NCBI GenBank assembly: GCA_003454665.1 | Contig: DMKB01000195.1 | Coordinates: forward strand, 1-9,678 | Direction: 5' to 3' | Origin: Nitrospiraceae bacterium | GTDB lineage: Bacteria; Nitrospirota; UBA9217 | DNA length: 9,678 nt | In this document: piece after piece, positions 1-5,917 of the stretch | Position numbering within the stretch: the stretch's first letter is position 1 | How the letters are laid out: each line of letters starts with the position of its first letter | Translations under genes and position numbers: made by a program | The notes under the pieces: generated by a model | What the model was told of the DNA's origin: nothing | Database searches by the model: none | Seen by the model: the letters and a program-made list of their open reading frames with translations, nothing else

Positions 1-164
1 CCACAGGGTCGGCATCTCCAATAGAGTGAGGCTACGTGTAGGTTCGCCTGCGCTGCGGCCTGCTGCTTTGCCGCTGGGGAACTCACGACCTCTGAGTGCT
101 CAGACGCCATTCCCTCGTACTACTGAGGCGTACGGATAATTCCTCGGGCAGGACTTGAACCCGC
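1..164 (-). ncRNA. Candidate structured RNA at the window edge (partial; identity uncertain)
   Basis: No credible coding frame is seen, but short stems crowd the segment. GCGGC 55-59 pairs with GCCGC 70-74, ACTCA 81-85 with TGAGT 93-97, and CTCAG 99-103 with CTGAG 123-127. Read on the minus strand, positions 164-148 make a tRNA T-arm-like hairpin: GCGGG, the seven-base loop TTCAAGT, then CCTGC with one G-U pair. That loop fits the T-loop pattern, so the minus strand is the preferred reading. A complete tRNA can be excluded because no matching acceptor, D or anticodon arms lie next to it. The density of stems and the sharp change to AT-rich DNA after 165 suggest the 5' end of a long structured RNA running off the left edge. 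An omega-RNA (HEARO) of an IscB element, followed leftward by its nuclease gene, is one possibility. A group I or II intron end or a tmRNA fragment are others. Identity is inference. Confidence 0.35.
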
Positions 165-189
165 ACGATAAATAGTTATTACTGCTAAT

Positions 190-213
190 GGTCACCCATT
201 TAAATGGGTGACC
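190..213. repeat. Perfect 24-bp palindrome
   Basis: Twelve bases (GGTCACCCATTT) are followed directly by their exact reverse complement, with no spacer and no mismatch. The palindrome lies between the stem-rich left-end segment and the promoter region of the PstS-like gene. It is not followed by a T-run, so it is a poor intrinsic terminator. It could be a protein-binding site, a recombination or element-end site, or a transcript hairpin. The sequence alone does not decide among these. Confidence 0.8.
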
Positions 214-242
214 CTATAAGATTCAAGAACAAAATCATATAG

Positions 243-256
243 ATTCAACCTTGAAT
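243..256 (+). promoter_or_regulatory. Putative operator ATTCAA-CC-TTGAAT upstream of the PstS-like gene
   Basis: A perfect inverted repeat (ATTCAA, 2-bp spacer, TTGAAT) ends exactly on the -35 hexamer of the candidate promoter. A further half-site in direct orientation, AGATTCAA at 219-226, lies 22 bp (about two helical turns) upstream of the matching AGATTCAA at 241-248. Three half-sites in phase over a -35 box are typical of a repressor or activator site. The binding protein is unknown, and no Pho-box consensus is evident. Confidence 0.4.
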
Positions 257-278
257 TTAACCTTTTTTCTGCTACTAT
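251..278 (+). promoter_or_regulatory. Candidate sigma-70 promoter of the PstS-like gene
   Basis: TTGAAT at 251-256 and TACTAT at 273-278 are separated by 16 bp, a reasonable match to the housekeeping consensus. Transcription would begin near 285, leaving a leader of about 45 bases that contains the GGAGG ribosome binding site at 322-326. The -35 hexamer is half of the inverted repeat described at 243-256. Confidence 0.5.
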
Positions 279-331
279 TGTAATGTAGAAGACGTAAAGG
301 TAAAATTAAATGCAACAAAATGGAGGTAATT

Positions 332-1120
332 ATGATAAAGTCCCTTAACAAGATCATATTTCAAGTCTTATTCTTATTAATAGCATCTTCCGTTGTTGCT
401 GGAGAAAGACAGGTCATTAGTGGAGCCGGACCTTCAGCGGTAGTCGTACAGGTATTTTTTGATAAATTAAGTAAATTAGAAGAAGTAAAGGGCTATACCT
501 TCCAGGTTCCACTTATGTCGGCTAAACATGCCGGGGGCATCAGCGCAAGCAATAGGTATATTTTTGGTCGTACCGGCCGTCCACTAAACGAGAAAGAAAA
601 AGCGTTAAATAAGGAGGAAATTTTTCTTGCCAGCATTCCTATCTCCTTTGCCGTAGGTTCGGGCGTCAACGTTTCTTCCCTGTCTTTACGGGAACTTAAA
701 GCTATTTTTACAAGAAAAAGCGTTAACTGGAAAACGGTCGGTGGTCCTGACGCTCCAATTATGGTTATAGGCCGGGAAGAAAAAGAAGCGCTTTTTTCAG
801 TGTTAAAACGGAAATATCCATTTTTCAAAAAATCTAAATTTAGCAAGGTTGTACCAAAGGACCATGGAGTCATCAATTTACTGAAACTACCAATGGGTAA
901 ATACGGTATTGCTTTCGGATCCAAACCGAATTTTGACAAGGCTTCAATTTCAACCATTACCGTTAAAAATTTTTCAGCGGGAGTAAACCTTGGACTGGTT
1001 TATGATAAAAAGAACAGTGAGCATCCGCTTGTAAAAATTGCTTCCGAATTTGTGACGAGTGAAGAATGGGCAAAAGCCATCACCACATTAGGATTATTAC
1101 CTCCGCAGAAAAAGAGATAA
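332..1120 (+). CDS. Secreted PstS-like phosphate-type substrate-binding protein, divergent
   Basis: A 262-residue protein with an N-terminal signal peptide: Lys at 3 and 7, a hydrophobic stretch about 9-22, and probable cleavage near VVA-G at 23-24. It acts outside the cytoplasmic membrane. Homology is to the PstS/PBP-like fold of phosphate ABC transporters: SGAGPSA at 30-36, GRPLNEKE at 82-89, a segment like the family's 'LTLxQLxxIFTGKxxNWxxVGG' at 116-138, and DAPIMVIGREE at 140-150. In ordinary PstS the last motif continues SGT(R/Y), which helps bind phosphate; here it continues KEALF, so the ligand may differ or binding may be lost. The ATG at 332 is chosen because GGAGG at 322-326 sits 5 bases ahead; the upstream in-frame ATG at 320 overlaps that site. 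No pstCAB permease genes lie near. The gene is visibly AT-rich against GC-rich neighbours, suggesting transfer. Family call firm, ligand unknown. Confidence 0.75.
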   Translation: MIKSLNKIIFQVLFLLIASSVVAGERQVISGAGPSAVVVQVFFDKLSKLEEVKGYTFQVPLMSAKHAGGISASNRYIFGRTGRPLNEKEKALNKEEIFLASIPISFAVGSGVNVSSLSLRELKAIFTRKSVNWKTVGGPDAPIMVIGREEKEALFSVLKRKYPFFKKSKFSKVVPKDHGVINLLKLPMGKYGIAFGSKPNFDKASISTITVKNFSAGVNLGLVYDKKNSEHPLVKIASEFVTSEEWAKAITTLGLLPPQKKR

Positions 1121-1155
1121 AAAGTTCACTACTTTACTTAACACCCTATTGCAAC

Positions 1156-1199
1156 GCTATGGGTAGAGCAGAGAGCTGGTTGCTGCTGCTTTAGGCTGG
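1156..1199 (-). repeat. Possible degenerate second copy of part of the left-end RNA
   Basis: Four blocks recur in the same order and with nearly equal spacing as at 31-77. GCTAYGKGTAG is at 31-41 and 1156-1166 (9 of 11 identical). GCTG is at 52-55 and 1175-1178. CTGCTGCTTT is at 60-69 and 1183-1192. GCTGG is at 73-77 and 1195-1199. The bases between blocks are not conserved, and the GCTG-rich wording raises the chance of coincidence. No ORF lies in the 1121-1331 gap, and nothing else was recognised there. Confidence 0.3.
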
Positions 1200-1331
1200 C
1201 CTATATGTTTCCGTCCCTTTCGTCTGATGGTGCTTCAATAGCCGCGCCATGGCCGCCTTGGCCAGCCTCCCTCCTCTCTCCGACACCCCTGCTCATCACC
1301 CCGTCACCCCCCGCCGGCGCCAACAATTCTT

Positions 1332-1360
1332 TTGACAGGAATTACCATTCCCTTTATAAT
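1332..1360 (+). promoter_or_regulatory. Perfect consensus sigma-70 promoter of gpsA
   Basis: TTGACA at 1332-1337 and TATAAT at 1355-1360 are separated by exactly 17 bp: both hexamers and the spacer match the consensus. Transcription should start about 1366-1368, one to three bases before the gpsA ATG at 1369. The message would therefore be leaderless or nearly so, consistent with the absence of a Shine-Dalgarno sequence. It probably also serves the following TPR gene. Confidence 0.85.
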
Positions 1361-1368
1361 CATTTAAT

Positions 1369-2370
1369 ATGAAAGAGAAAATAGCCGTCATCGGCGCCGG
1401 AGCCTGGGGCACGGCCCTTGCCCTCCTCCTCGCCGACAATGGACACGACGTGTCCCTCTGGATGTTCGAGCAGGACCTTGCCGAAGAGACTGCCCGCACG
1501 CGGGAAAACCGGGTCTACCTCCCGGGCTTTACCCTGCCCCCATCCATCGCCGTGACATCATCCCTGGAAACAGCCATCAAGGACAGGGCGACGGTCCTGT
1601 CCGTAGTGCCGTCCCATACGGTCCGGACCGTGGTATCGCAGTTCGCCCCCCTGCTGGCGGCCGATGCCGTCATCGTGAGCGCGTCAAAGGGCCTGGAGAT
1701 CGACACGCTCCTGCCGTTGTCGGAAGTGTTCAAGGACGTCCTGCCGAAGCCCTTTCACAATCGTCTCTGCTTTCTCTCCGGCCCGAGCTTTGCCAAGGAG
1801 GTCGCCCGGAAATTGCCGACGGCAGTCACGCTCGCGTCATACGATCCTGATGTCGGAAAACGGGTGCAGACGCTCTTCAGCTCCCCCTATTTCCGGGTCT
1901 ATACCAATGCCGATGTCATCGGCGTGGAGCTCGGCGGGTCGCTCAAGAACGTGATCGCCATAGCCGCAGGCGTCCTCGAAGGCCTGGGATACGGCTACAA
2001 CACCGCTGCTGCCCTGCTCACCCGCGGCCTTGCGGAGATGGCCCGTCTCGGCGCGGCAATGGGCGCCAATCCCCTCACCTTCTCGGGCCTTGCGGGCATG
2101 GGGGACCTTGTCCTCACCTGCACGGGTTCCCTCTCGCGCAATCGGACCCTGGGAGAGCGGCTCGGAAAAGGTGAAAAGCTCGACGAAATCCTGGCCGCAA
2201 CCAAGACCGTGGCGGAAGGGGTAAAGACCGCCAAGGCAGCCCTGGACCTCGCGAAAAAATATTCCGTTGAAATGCCCATCGTGGAAGGGGTGTATCAGCT
2301 CCTGTATAAAGGCAAAAAGCCGAAACAGGCGGTACAAGAACTCATGGGAAGAGAGCTCAAGGGAGAATGA
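1369..2370 (+). CDS. gpsA: Glycerol-3-phosphate dehydrogenase [NAD(P)+]
   Basis: GpsA reduces dihydroxyacetone phosphate to sn-glycerol 3-phosphate in the cytoplasm, supplying the backbone for phospholipids. The 333-residue protein has the usual family length. An N-terminal Rossmann fold carries the dinucleotide-binding motif GAGAWG at 9-14 and VPSH at 80-83. SASKGLE at 104-110 supplies conserved Lys107, and GGSLKNVIAIAAG at 189-201 supplies the catalytic Lys193. The C-terminal helical domain has TRGLAEMARLGAAMGA at 218-233, LAGMGDLVLTC at 241-251 and SRNR at 256-259. The ATG is fixed by the glycine motif starting at residue 9, so almost nothing can be removed. There is no Shine-Dalgarno sequence, and the start codon lies at the predicted transcription start of a consensus promoter. 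A gene for an exported TPR protein begins 58 bases after the stop and is likely co-transcribed. Confidence 0.97.
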   Translation: MKEKIAVIGAGAWGTALALLLADNGHDVSLWMFEQDLAEETARTRENRVYLPGFTLPPSIAVTSSLETAIKDRATVLSVVPSHTVRTVVSQFAPLLAADAVIVSASKGLEIDTLLPLSEVFKDVLPKPFHNRLCFLSGPSFAKEVARKLPTAVTLASYDPDVGKRVQTLFSSPYFRVYTNADVIGVELGGSLKNVIAIAAGVLEGLGYGYNTAAALLTRGLAEMARLGAAMGANPLTFSGLAGMGDLVLTCTGSLSRNRTLGERLGKGEKLDEILAATKTVAEGVKTAKAALDLAKKYSVEMPIVEGVYQLLYKGKKPKQAVQELMGRELKGE

Positions 2371-2376
2371 TACCTC

Positions 2377-2396
2377 AGCCGCGAATAAGCACGAAG
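2377..2396. repeat. Short copy of the CCGCGAAT-type intergenic repeat
   Basis: AGCCGCGAATAAGCACGAA, just after gpsA, resembles AGCCGCGAATATACGC after nadE (7931-7946); both start AGCCGCGAATA. This is one arm only. The 58-base gap otherwise holds the ribosome binding site for the next gene. Confidence 0.45.
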
Positions 2397-2428
2397 AGAA
2401 CAGTCAGCTTAAAGAAGGGGACGCACTC

Positions 2429-3559
2429 ATGAAAAAATATCTCGCAACAGCGCTTTTTTTGCTGCTTACTGCGGGTCTGCCCCCATCGGCATTCGCCGAG
2501 GTGAAGACCATCGAGGTGGGCAGCGGGTACGTGATGGGCGATAACGACAGCAAGATCATGGCGCGCAAAATAGCCACCCAGGAGGCACAGCGCAAGGCCC
2601 TTGAGCATGCCGGGACCTTCGTCGAGACCCTGACAATAGTCAAGGATTACAAGCTCACCAAGGACGAGATAACGGCATATACGGCCGGTGTTATTGAAAC
2701 AAAGGTCCTGAAGGAGGAGATGCGGGGAACGGCGGAAAAGCCCGAGATATACATAAACGTACGCTGCAAAATCGACACCGATGTCCTGATGAAACAGATT
2801 GAACGTTACCGGGAGAGCGAAGAGTTGAAAGAACAGCTCATGGTCGCCGCCCAGGAAAACGAGACCCTCAAAAAAGAGCGCGCTAAACTCATCAGTGAAC
2901 TGTCACGGGAGAAGGACAAGACCAGGGCGGACGACACCCGCAAGAGACTGGATCTGGTGCTGGCGAAAGCGGAATCCAATGATGAGACGGCCAAGGTCTG
3001 GAACAATTACGCGCTCCGCGAGCAATTCGGTGAAGGTCAGGGGGATACAGGGATGCTGGCTCAGGCCGAACTGGACAATGCATCGGCCACTTTGAACAAA
3101 GCCGTCCGGATCAATCCCGAAAACCAGCGGGCCCGTGTCATGCTCGCGGCCATCTATCGCAAGGAGGGAAAGCTCGATGCCGCGGAACATGAACTCCGGA
3201 AGGTCCTGAAACACCATCCCAACAATCCCTACGCCCGGATGCAATACGGCAGAATACTGAGAGAGCGGGGCATGTACCGGGAGGCCCTGGAAGAATTCCG
3301 CGCCGTGGAGCAAAGACGGCCGGGCGGGGTGCATATGCTCTTCCAAACAGGCATGACATACAAGTCCTTGGGTGAATGCGAACCAACGCTGTCCTATCTG
3401 TCACGGTTCATGAGAAAAACGAGACATGACAGAAGGCCAAAGTTCAAGAGAATGCGGCGCAAAGCGGCAAAGGTAATCAGGGCGTGCGGGGGACATCCCG
3501 AGAGAAGGCCTCCCCGGGACAGGCCGCCGCGGAGACAGCCGTCGCGGTTCCGCTACTGA
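2429..3559 (+). CDS. Exported LPP20/FlgT-N-like and TPR protein, function unknown
   Basis: A 376-residue protein beginning with a clear signal peptide (MKKYLATALFLLLTAG, cleavage near AFA-E at 21-24). Residues about 25-125 resemble the N-terminal domain shared by LPP20 lipoproteins and FlgT: a GSGYVMGDNDSKIMARKIA strand-helix unit, 'QEAQRKALEHAGTFVET', then strands ending YINVRCKID. There is no lipobox cysteine at the cleavage site, so it is probably soluble in the periplasm rather than a lipoprotein. Residues 128-165 are a Glu/Lys-rich coiled coil. TPR helices follow at about 216-325, with NPENQRARVMLAAIYRKEGKLDAAEHE and HPNNPYARMQYGRILRERG. The last 50 residues are strongly basic and end in a Pro/Arg-rich tail. 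The ATG at 2429 is chosen over a longer frame starting inside gpsA because it opens the signal peptide and follows AGAAGGGG. A scaffold or envelope-assembly role is inference. Confidence 0.75.
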   Translation: MKKYLATALFLLLTAGLPPSAFAEVKTIEVGSGYVMGDNDSKIMARKIATQEAQRKALEHAGTFVETLTIVKDYKLTKDEITAYTAGVIETKVLKEEMRGTAEKPEIYINVRCKIDTDVLMKQIERYRESEELKEQLMVAAQENETLKKERAKLISELSREKDKTRADDTRKRLDLVLAKAESNDETAKVWNNYALREQFGEGQGDTGMLAQAELDNASATLNKAVRINPENQRARVMLAAIYRKEGKLDAAEHELRKVLKHHPNNPYARMQYGRILRERGMYREALEEFRAVEQRRPGGVHMLFQTGMTYKSLGECEPTLSYLSRFMRKTRHDRRPKFKRMRRKAAKVIRACGGHPERRPPRDRPPRRQPSRFRY

Positions 3560-3574
3560 TCTCGGGCGGAAGAC

Positions 3575-3780
3575 AGGCATCAGAACACAGACGACAGAAT
3601 TCAGACATCAGACGTGAGGCAGAAGACAGTAGTCAGTATGCAGTAAACAGGCATCGGGAATCAGGCATCAGGAGCCAGCACTCAGTAGTCAGTAGTCAGA
3701 ATATAGACAACAGACATTAGACTACAGCGAAAAACTATAAAAGATTGCAATAAGCTCTCCGGAATCGGGAATCAGGTATC
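3575..3780. repeat. CAGTAGTCAG-type intergenic word repeat
   Basis: The gap between the TPR gene and larB is built of variants of CAGACATCAG, CAGTAGTCAG and GGGAATCAGGCATC. CAGTAGTCAGTAGTCAG is a tandem run near 3683-3699, and CGGGAATCAGGCATC at 3655-3669 recurs at 3766-3780 with one difference. Open frames through it give Ser/Gln/Arg-rich nonsense. Similar wording is known between genes of several GC-rich environmental lineages; mobility and function are unclear. Only 3721-3760 and 3781-3844 lack obvious repeat words. Confidence 0.7.
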
Positions 3781-3812
3781 TTGAAAAGAAGTTTTCATCC
3801 TGCCTGTGGCCA

Positions 3813-3841
3813 TTGCGAGAGCATATCTGTCCTATTATTAT
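3813..3841 (+). promoter_or_regulatory. Weak candidate promoter overlapping the larB start
   Basis: TTGCGA at 3813-3818 is followed by overlapping TATTAT hexamers at 3833-3838 and 3836-3841. The first gives a transcription start at the larB ATG but only a 14-bp spacer. The second gives 17 bp but a start just inside the gene. No Shine-Dalgarno sequence precedes larB. A leaderless message, as for gpsA, is possible but not well supported. Confidence 0.25.
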
Positions 3842-3844
3842 ATT

Positions 3845-4618
3845 ATGAATAAAACAGAACTCACAAACCTGCTCAAGGGCGTCAAGTCAGGCACAACGGA
3901 CATCGAGACCGCCCTCAAAAGGCTGAAGCACCTGCCCTTCGAGGACATGGTGTACGCCCATATCGATCACCACCGCCACCTCCGGCACGGCATGCCGGAA
4001 GTGATCTACTGTGAAGGAAAGACCGTGGAGCAGATAACGGGGATCGCCCAGCGGATGCTCGAATCCGGGAGCGACATCCTCGCCACCCGCGCTTCCGAGG
4101 CCGTTTCCGAGGCGCTCAAGAAACTCGACAACCGCGCCGTGTTCAACGCCGCAGCACGGACCATCGTGGTGCAGCACGAAGAAAAGGCCCTCACCGAAGG
4201 GGTCATCGCCATACTGACGGCAGGCACGTCGGACATTCCCGTCGGCGAGGAGGCGGCCGTTACCGCGACAGCACTCGGCAGCACGGTGCAGACCGTGTAC
4301 GACGTCGGCGTGGCCGGCATCCACCGCCTCTTCAGCAAACAGAACATCCTTGATGCAGCGCGCGTCGTGATCGTTGTCGCGGGCATGGACGGCGCCCTTC
4401 CGTCCGTCGTGGGCGGACTGGTGGACAAGCCCGTCGTCGCCGTGCCGACGAGCGTGGGCTACGGCGCGGGATTCCAGGGCATTGCCCCGCTCCTCACCAT
4501 GCTCAACTCATGCGCTGCCGGCGTTGCGGTGATGAACATCGACAACGGCTTCGGCGCCGGCGTGCTGGCGCATAGGATAAACCTCCTGGGAGAAAAATCC
4601 CCAGGAAAGCTCAAATAA
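3845..4618 (+). CDS. larB: LarB, pyridinium-3,5-biscarboxylic acid mononucleotide synthase
   Basis: LarB opens the synthesis of the nickel-pincer nucleotide cofactor of lactate racemase and related enzymes. It carboxylates the pyridinium ring of nicotinic acid adenine dinucleotide (NaAD) and hydrolyses the phosphoanhydride. The 257-residue protein matches the family: a helical N-terminal part (1-115), then a PurE-like carboxylase domain with LTAGTSDIPVGEEA at 124-137, YDVGVAGIHRL at 152-162, VVAGMDGALPSVVGGL at 177-192 and VAVPTSVGYGAGFQG at 198-212. The ATG at 3845 starts the conserved N-terminus; the GTG at 3806 would add 13 residues encoded by the upstream gap and is rejected. larC follows after 119 bases. 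The last codons (K-L-K-stop) lie in the first of two AAAGCTCAAA words, so the tail and stop come from an intergenic repeat. Function assignment is strong; larE and larA are not seen here. Confidence 0.93.
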   Translation: MNKTELTNLLKGVKSGTTDIETALKRLKHLPFEDMVYAHIDHHRHLRHGMPEVIYCEGKTVEQITGIAQRMLESGSDILATRASEAVSEALKKLDNRAVFNAAARTIVVQHEEKALTEGVIAILTAGTSDIPVGEEAAVTATALGSTVQTVYDVGVAGIHRLFSKQNILDAARVVIVVAGMDGALPSVVGGLVDKPVVAVPTSVGYGAGFQGIAPLLTMLNSCAAGVAVMNIDNGFGAGVLAHRINLLGEKSPGKLK

Positions 4619-4737
4619 CAAAGCTCAAAGTTCAATTGAAATCCAAAAAATCACATTGCTAGAGACAGGATCACTCCTTGATGCTTGGATCTTTGGCATT
4701 CATTTGACCTTTGGATTTTGCTATTTGGAATTTACTC
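4606..4737. repeat. AAAGCTCAAA / TTTGGATTT intergenic repeat between larB and larC
   Basis: AAAGCTCAAA occurs at 4606-4615 and again at 4620-4629 with a 14-base period, the first copy covering the end of larB. AAATCCAAA at 4639-4647 has its reverse complement TTTGGATTT at 4710-4718, making an inverted arrangement around the centre of the gap. The wording resembles a second family of intergenic filler. The right arm runs to the larC start codon and supplies a spurious upstream TTG start at 4711. Confidence 0.6.
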
Positions 4738-5907
4738 ATGACTCTCGCTTACTTCGACTGCTTTTCCGGCATATCCGGCGACATGACCCTCGGCGCCCTC
4801 GTGGACGCGGGCGTCTCCATAGAGGACCTCCGTGCCGAGCTCGCGAAACTGGACCTTCCGGGCTACGAGATCACTACAGAGAAGGTCACACGCTCGGGTC
4901 TGGCTGCAACAAAAGTAGACGTCATCCTGGACAAAAAAGAGCAACCTGCCCGGCGCCTGCCGGACATACGAACGATCATTGAAAAGTCTTCCCTCTCTCC
5001 GGCAATAAAAAAGAACAGTATGACCATATTCGAGCGTCTGGCAGAGGCTGAGGCCAGGGTCCACGGGACAACCATCGACAAGGTGCATTTTCATGAGGTT
5101 GGAGCCGTTGACGCCATCGTGGACATTGTAGGCTCCGTCATCGGCCTCGAGCTGCTGAGGATCACGAAGATCATCGGCTCGCCGGTGAATACCGGCTCCG
5201 GTTCGGTGCATACTTCCCACGGAAGGCTGCCCGTACCCGCGCCGGCAACAGCAGAGCTTCTTAGGGGAATTCCGCTCTACAATTCCTCTGTTGCCTTTGA
5301 GCTGACCACGCCTACGGGAGCGGCCATCATCAGCACCATCAGCTCCTTCTTCGGCCCCTTGCCGCAAATGAAACTCGACCGCGTGGCCTACGGCGCCGGC
5401 AACAAGGACCTGCCCGGCCAGCCGAACGTGCTGCGGCTCATGATCGGCGAACCGGTCGCTGAGTACGAAGAGGACGCATCGATGATCATCGAGACGAACA
5501 TCGACGACATGAACCCCCAGGTCTATGATTACCTCATTGAACGGCTCATGCACGAAGGTGCGCAGGACGCATATCTCGTCCCGATCATCATGAAAAAAGG
5601 AAGGCCTGCCGTGCTCCTGTCGGTGCTGACGGACAAAGCGAACATGGATGCGGTGCTGGACACGGTTTTTCGCGAAAGCACGAGCATCGGCGTGCGCATC
5701 CACGAAGTGGGCCGCAGAAAGCTGAACCGCGAGACCCATGAGGTAACCACATCATACGGAACCATCAGGGTGAAAGTAAGCAAGCGCGGCGATGAGATAC
5801 TCACGGTCACGCCGGAGTACGAAGATTGTAAACGGATTGCGAAAGAGAAGCAGGTGCCGCTGAAAGCGGTGATGGAAGAAGCGAGAAAAGCTTTTACAAA
5901 AAAATAA
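4738..5907 (+). CDS. larC: LarC, nickel insertion enzyme of nickel-pincer nucleotide synthesis
   Basis: LarC is the CTP-dependent cyclometallase that places nickel into the bisthiocarboxylated pyridinium mononucleotide made by LarB and LarE. The 389-residue protein is full length and in one frame, unlike the split larC1/larC2 described in Lactiplantibacillus plantarum. Family motifs in order are AYFDCFSGISGDMTLGAL at 4-21, HFHEVGAVDAIVDIVG at 117-132, GSGSVHTSHGRLPVPAPAT at 153-171, ELTTPTGAAI at 188-197, ETNIDDMNPQ at 252-261, KKGRPAVLLSVL at 287-298 and ESTSIGVR at 313-320. The His residues in the FHE and VHTSHG motifs are plausible metal ligands, an inference here. The ATG at 4738 begins the invariant N-terminus; the TTG at 4711 would add nine repeat-encoded residues. 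No good Shine-Dalgarno sequence precedes it. It works with larB upstream. Confidence 0.94.
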   Translation: MTLAYFDCFSGISGDMTLGALVDAGVSIEDLRAELAKLDLPGYEITTEKVTRSGLAATKVDVILDKKEQPARRLPDIRTIIEKSSLSPAIKKNSMTIFERLAEAEARVHGTTIDKVHFHEVGAVDAIVDIVGSVIGLELLRITKIIGSPVNTGSGSVHTSHGRLPVPAPATAELLRGIPLYNSSVAFELTTPTGAAIISTISSFFGPLPQMKLDRVAYGAGNKDLPGQPNVLRLMIGEPVAEYEEDASMIIETNIDDMNPQVYDYLIERLMHEGAQDAYLVPIIMKKGRPAVLLSVLTDKANMDAVLDTVFRESTSIGVRIHEVGRRKLNRETHEVTTSYGTIRVKVSKRGDEILTVTPEYEDCKRIAKEKQVPLKAVMEEARKAFTKK

Positions 5908-5917
5908 GGCATCATTT

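Noticed and set aside
148..164. A tRNA gene on the minus strand
   Set aside because: Only a T-arm-like hairpin is present; no acceptor pairing, D arm or anticodon arm can be placed around it.
2267..2428. N-terminal extension of the TPR protein starting inside gpsA
   Set aside because: The signal peptide starts at the ATG at 2429, which has its own ribosome binding site; the upstream part overlaps gpsA out of frame.
3484..3720. A 78-codon plus-strand frame
   Set aside because: It overlaps the end of the TPR gene and then translates the CAGTAGTCAG repeats into Ser/Gln/Arg-rich text; no ribosome site or family.
3575..3780. A CRISPR array
   Set aside because: The repeated words are short, variable and irregularly spaced, with no constant repeat and spacer lengths.
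4584..4606. Intrinsic terminator at the end of larB (TCCTGGG / CCCAGGA)
   Set aside because: The seven-base stem lies inside the coding sequence and no T-run follows.
4732..5739. A 335-codon open frame on the minus strand opposite larC
   Set aside because: It is a codon-bias shadow with His/Asp/Arg-rich sequence lacking any family motif, lying over a well-conserved larC.
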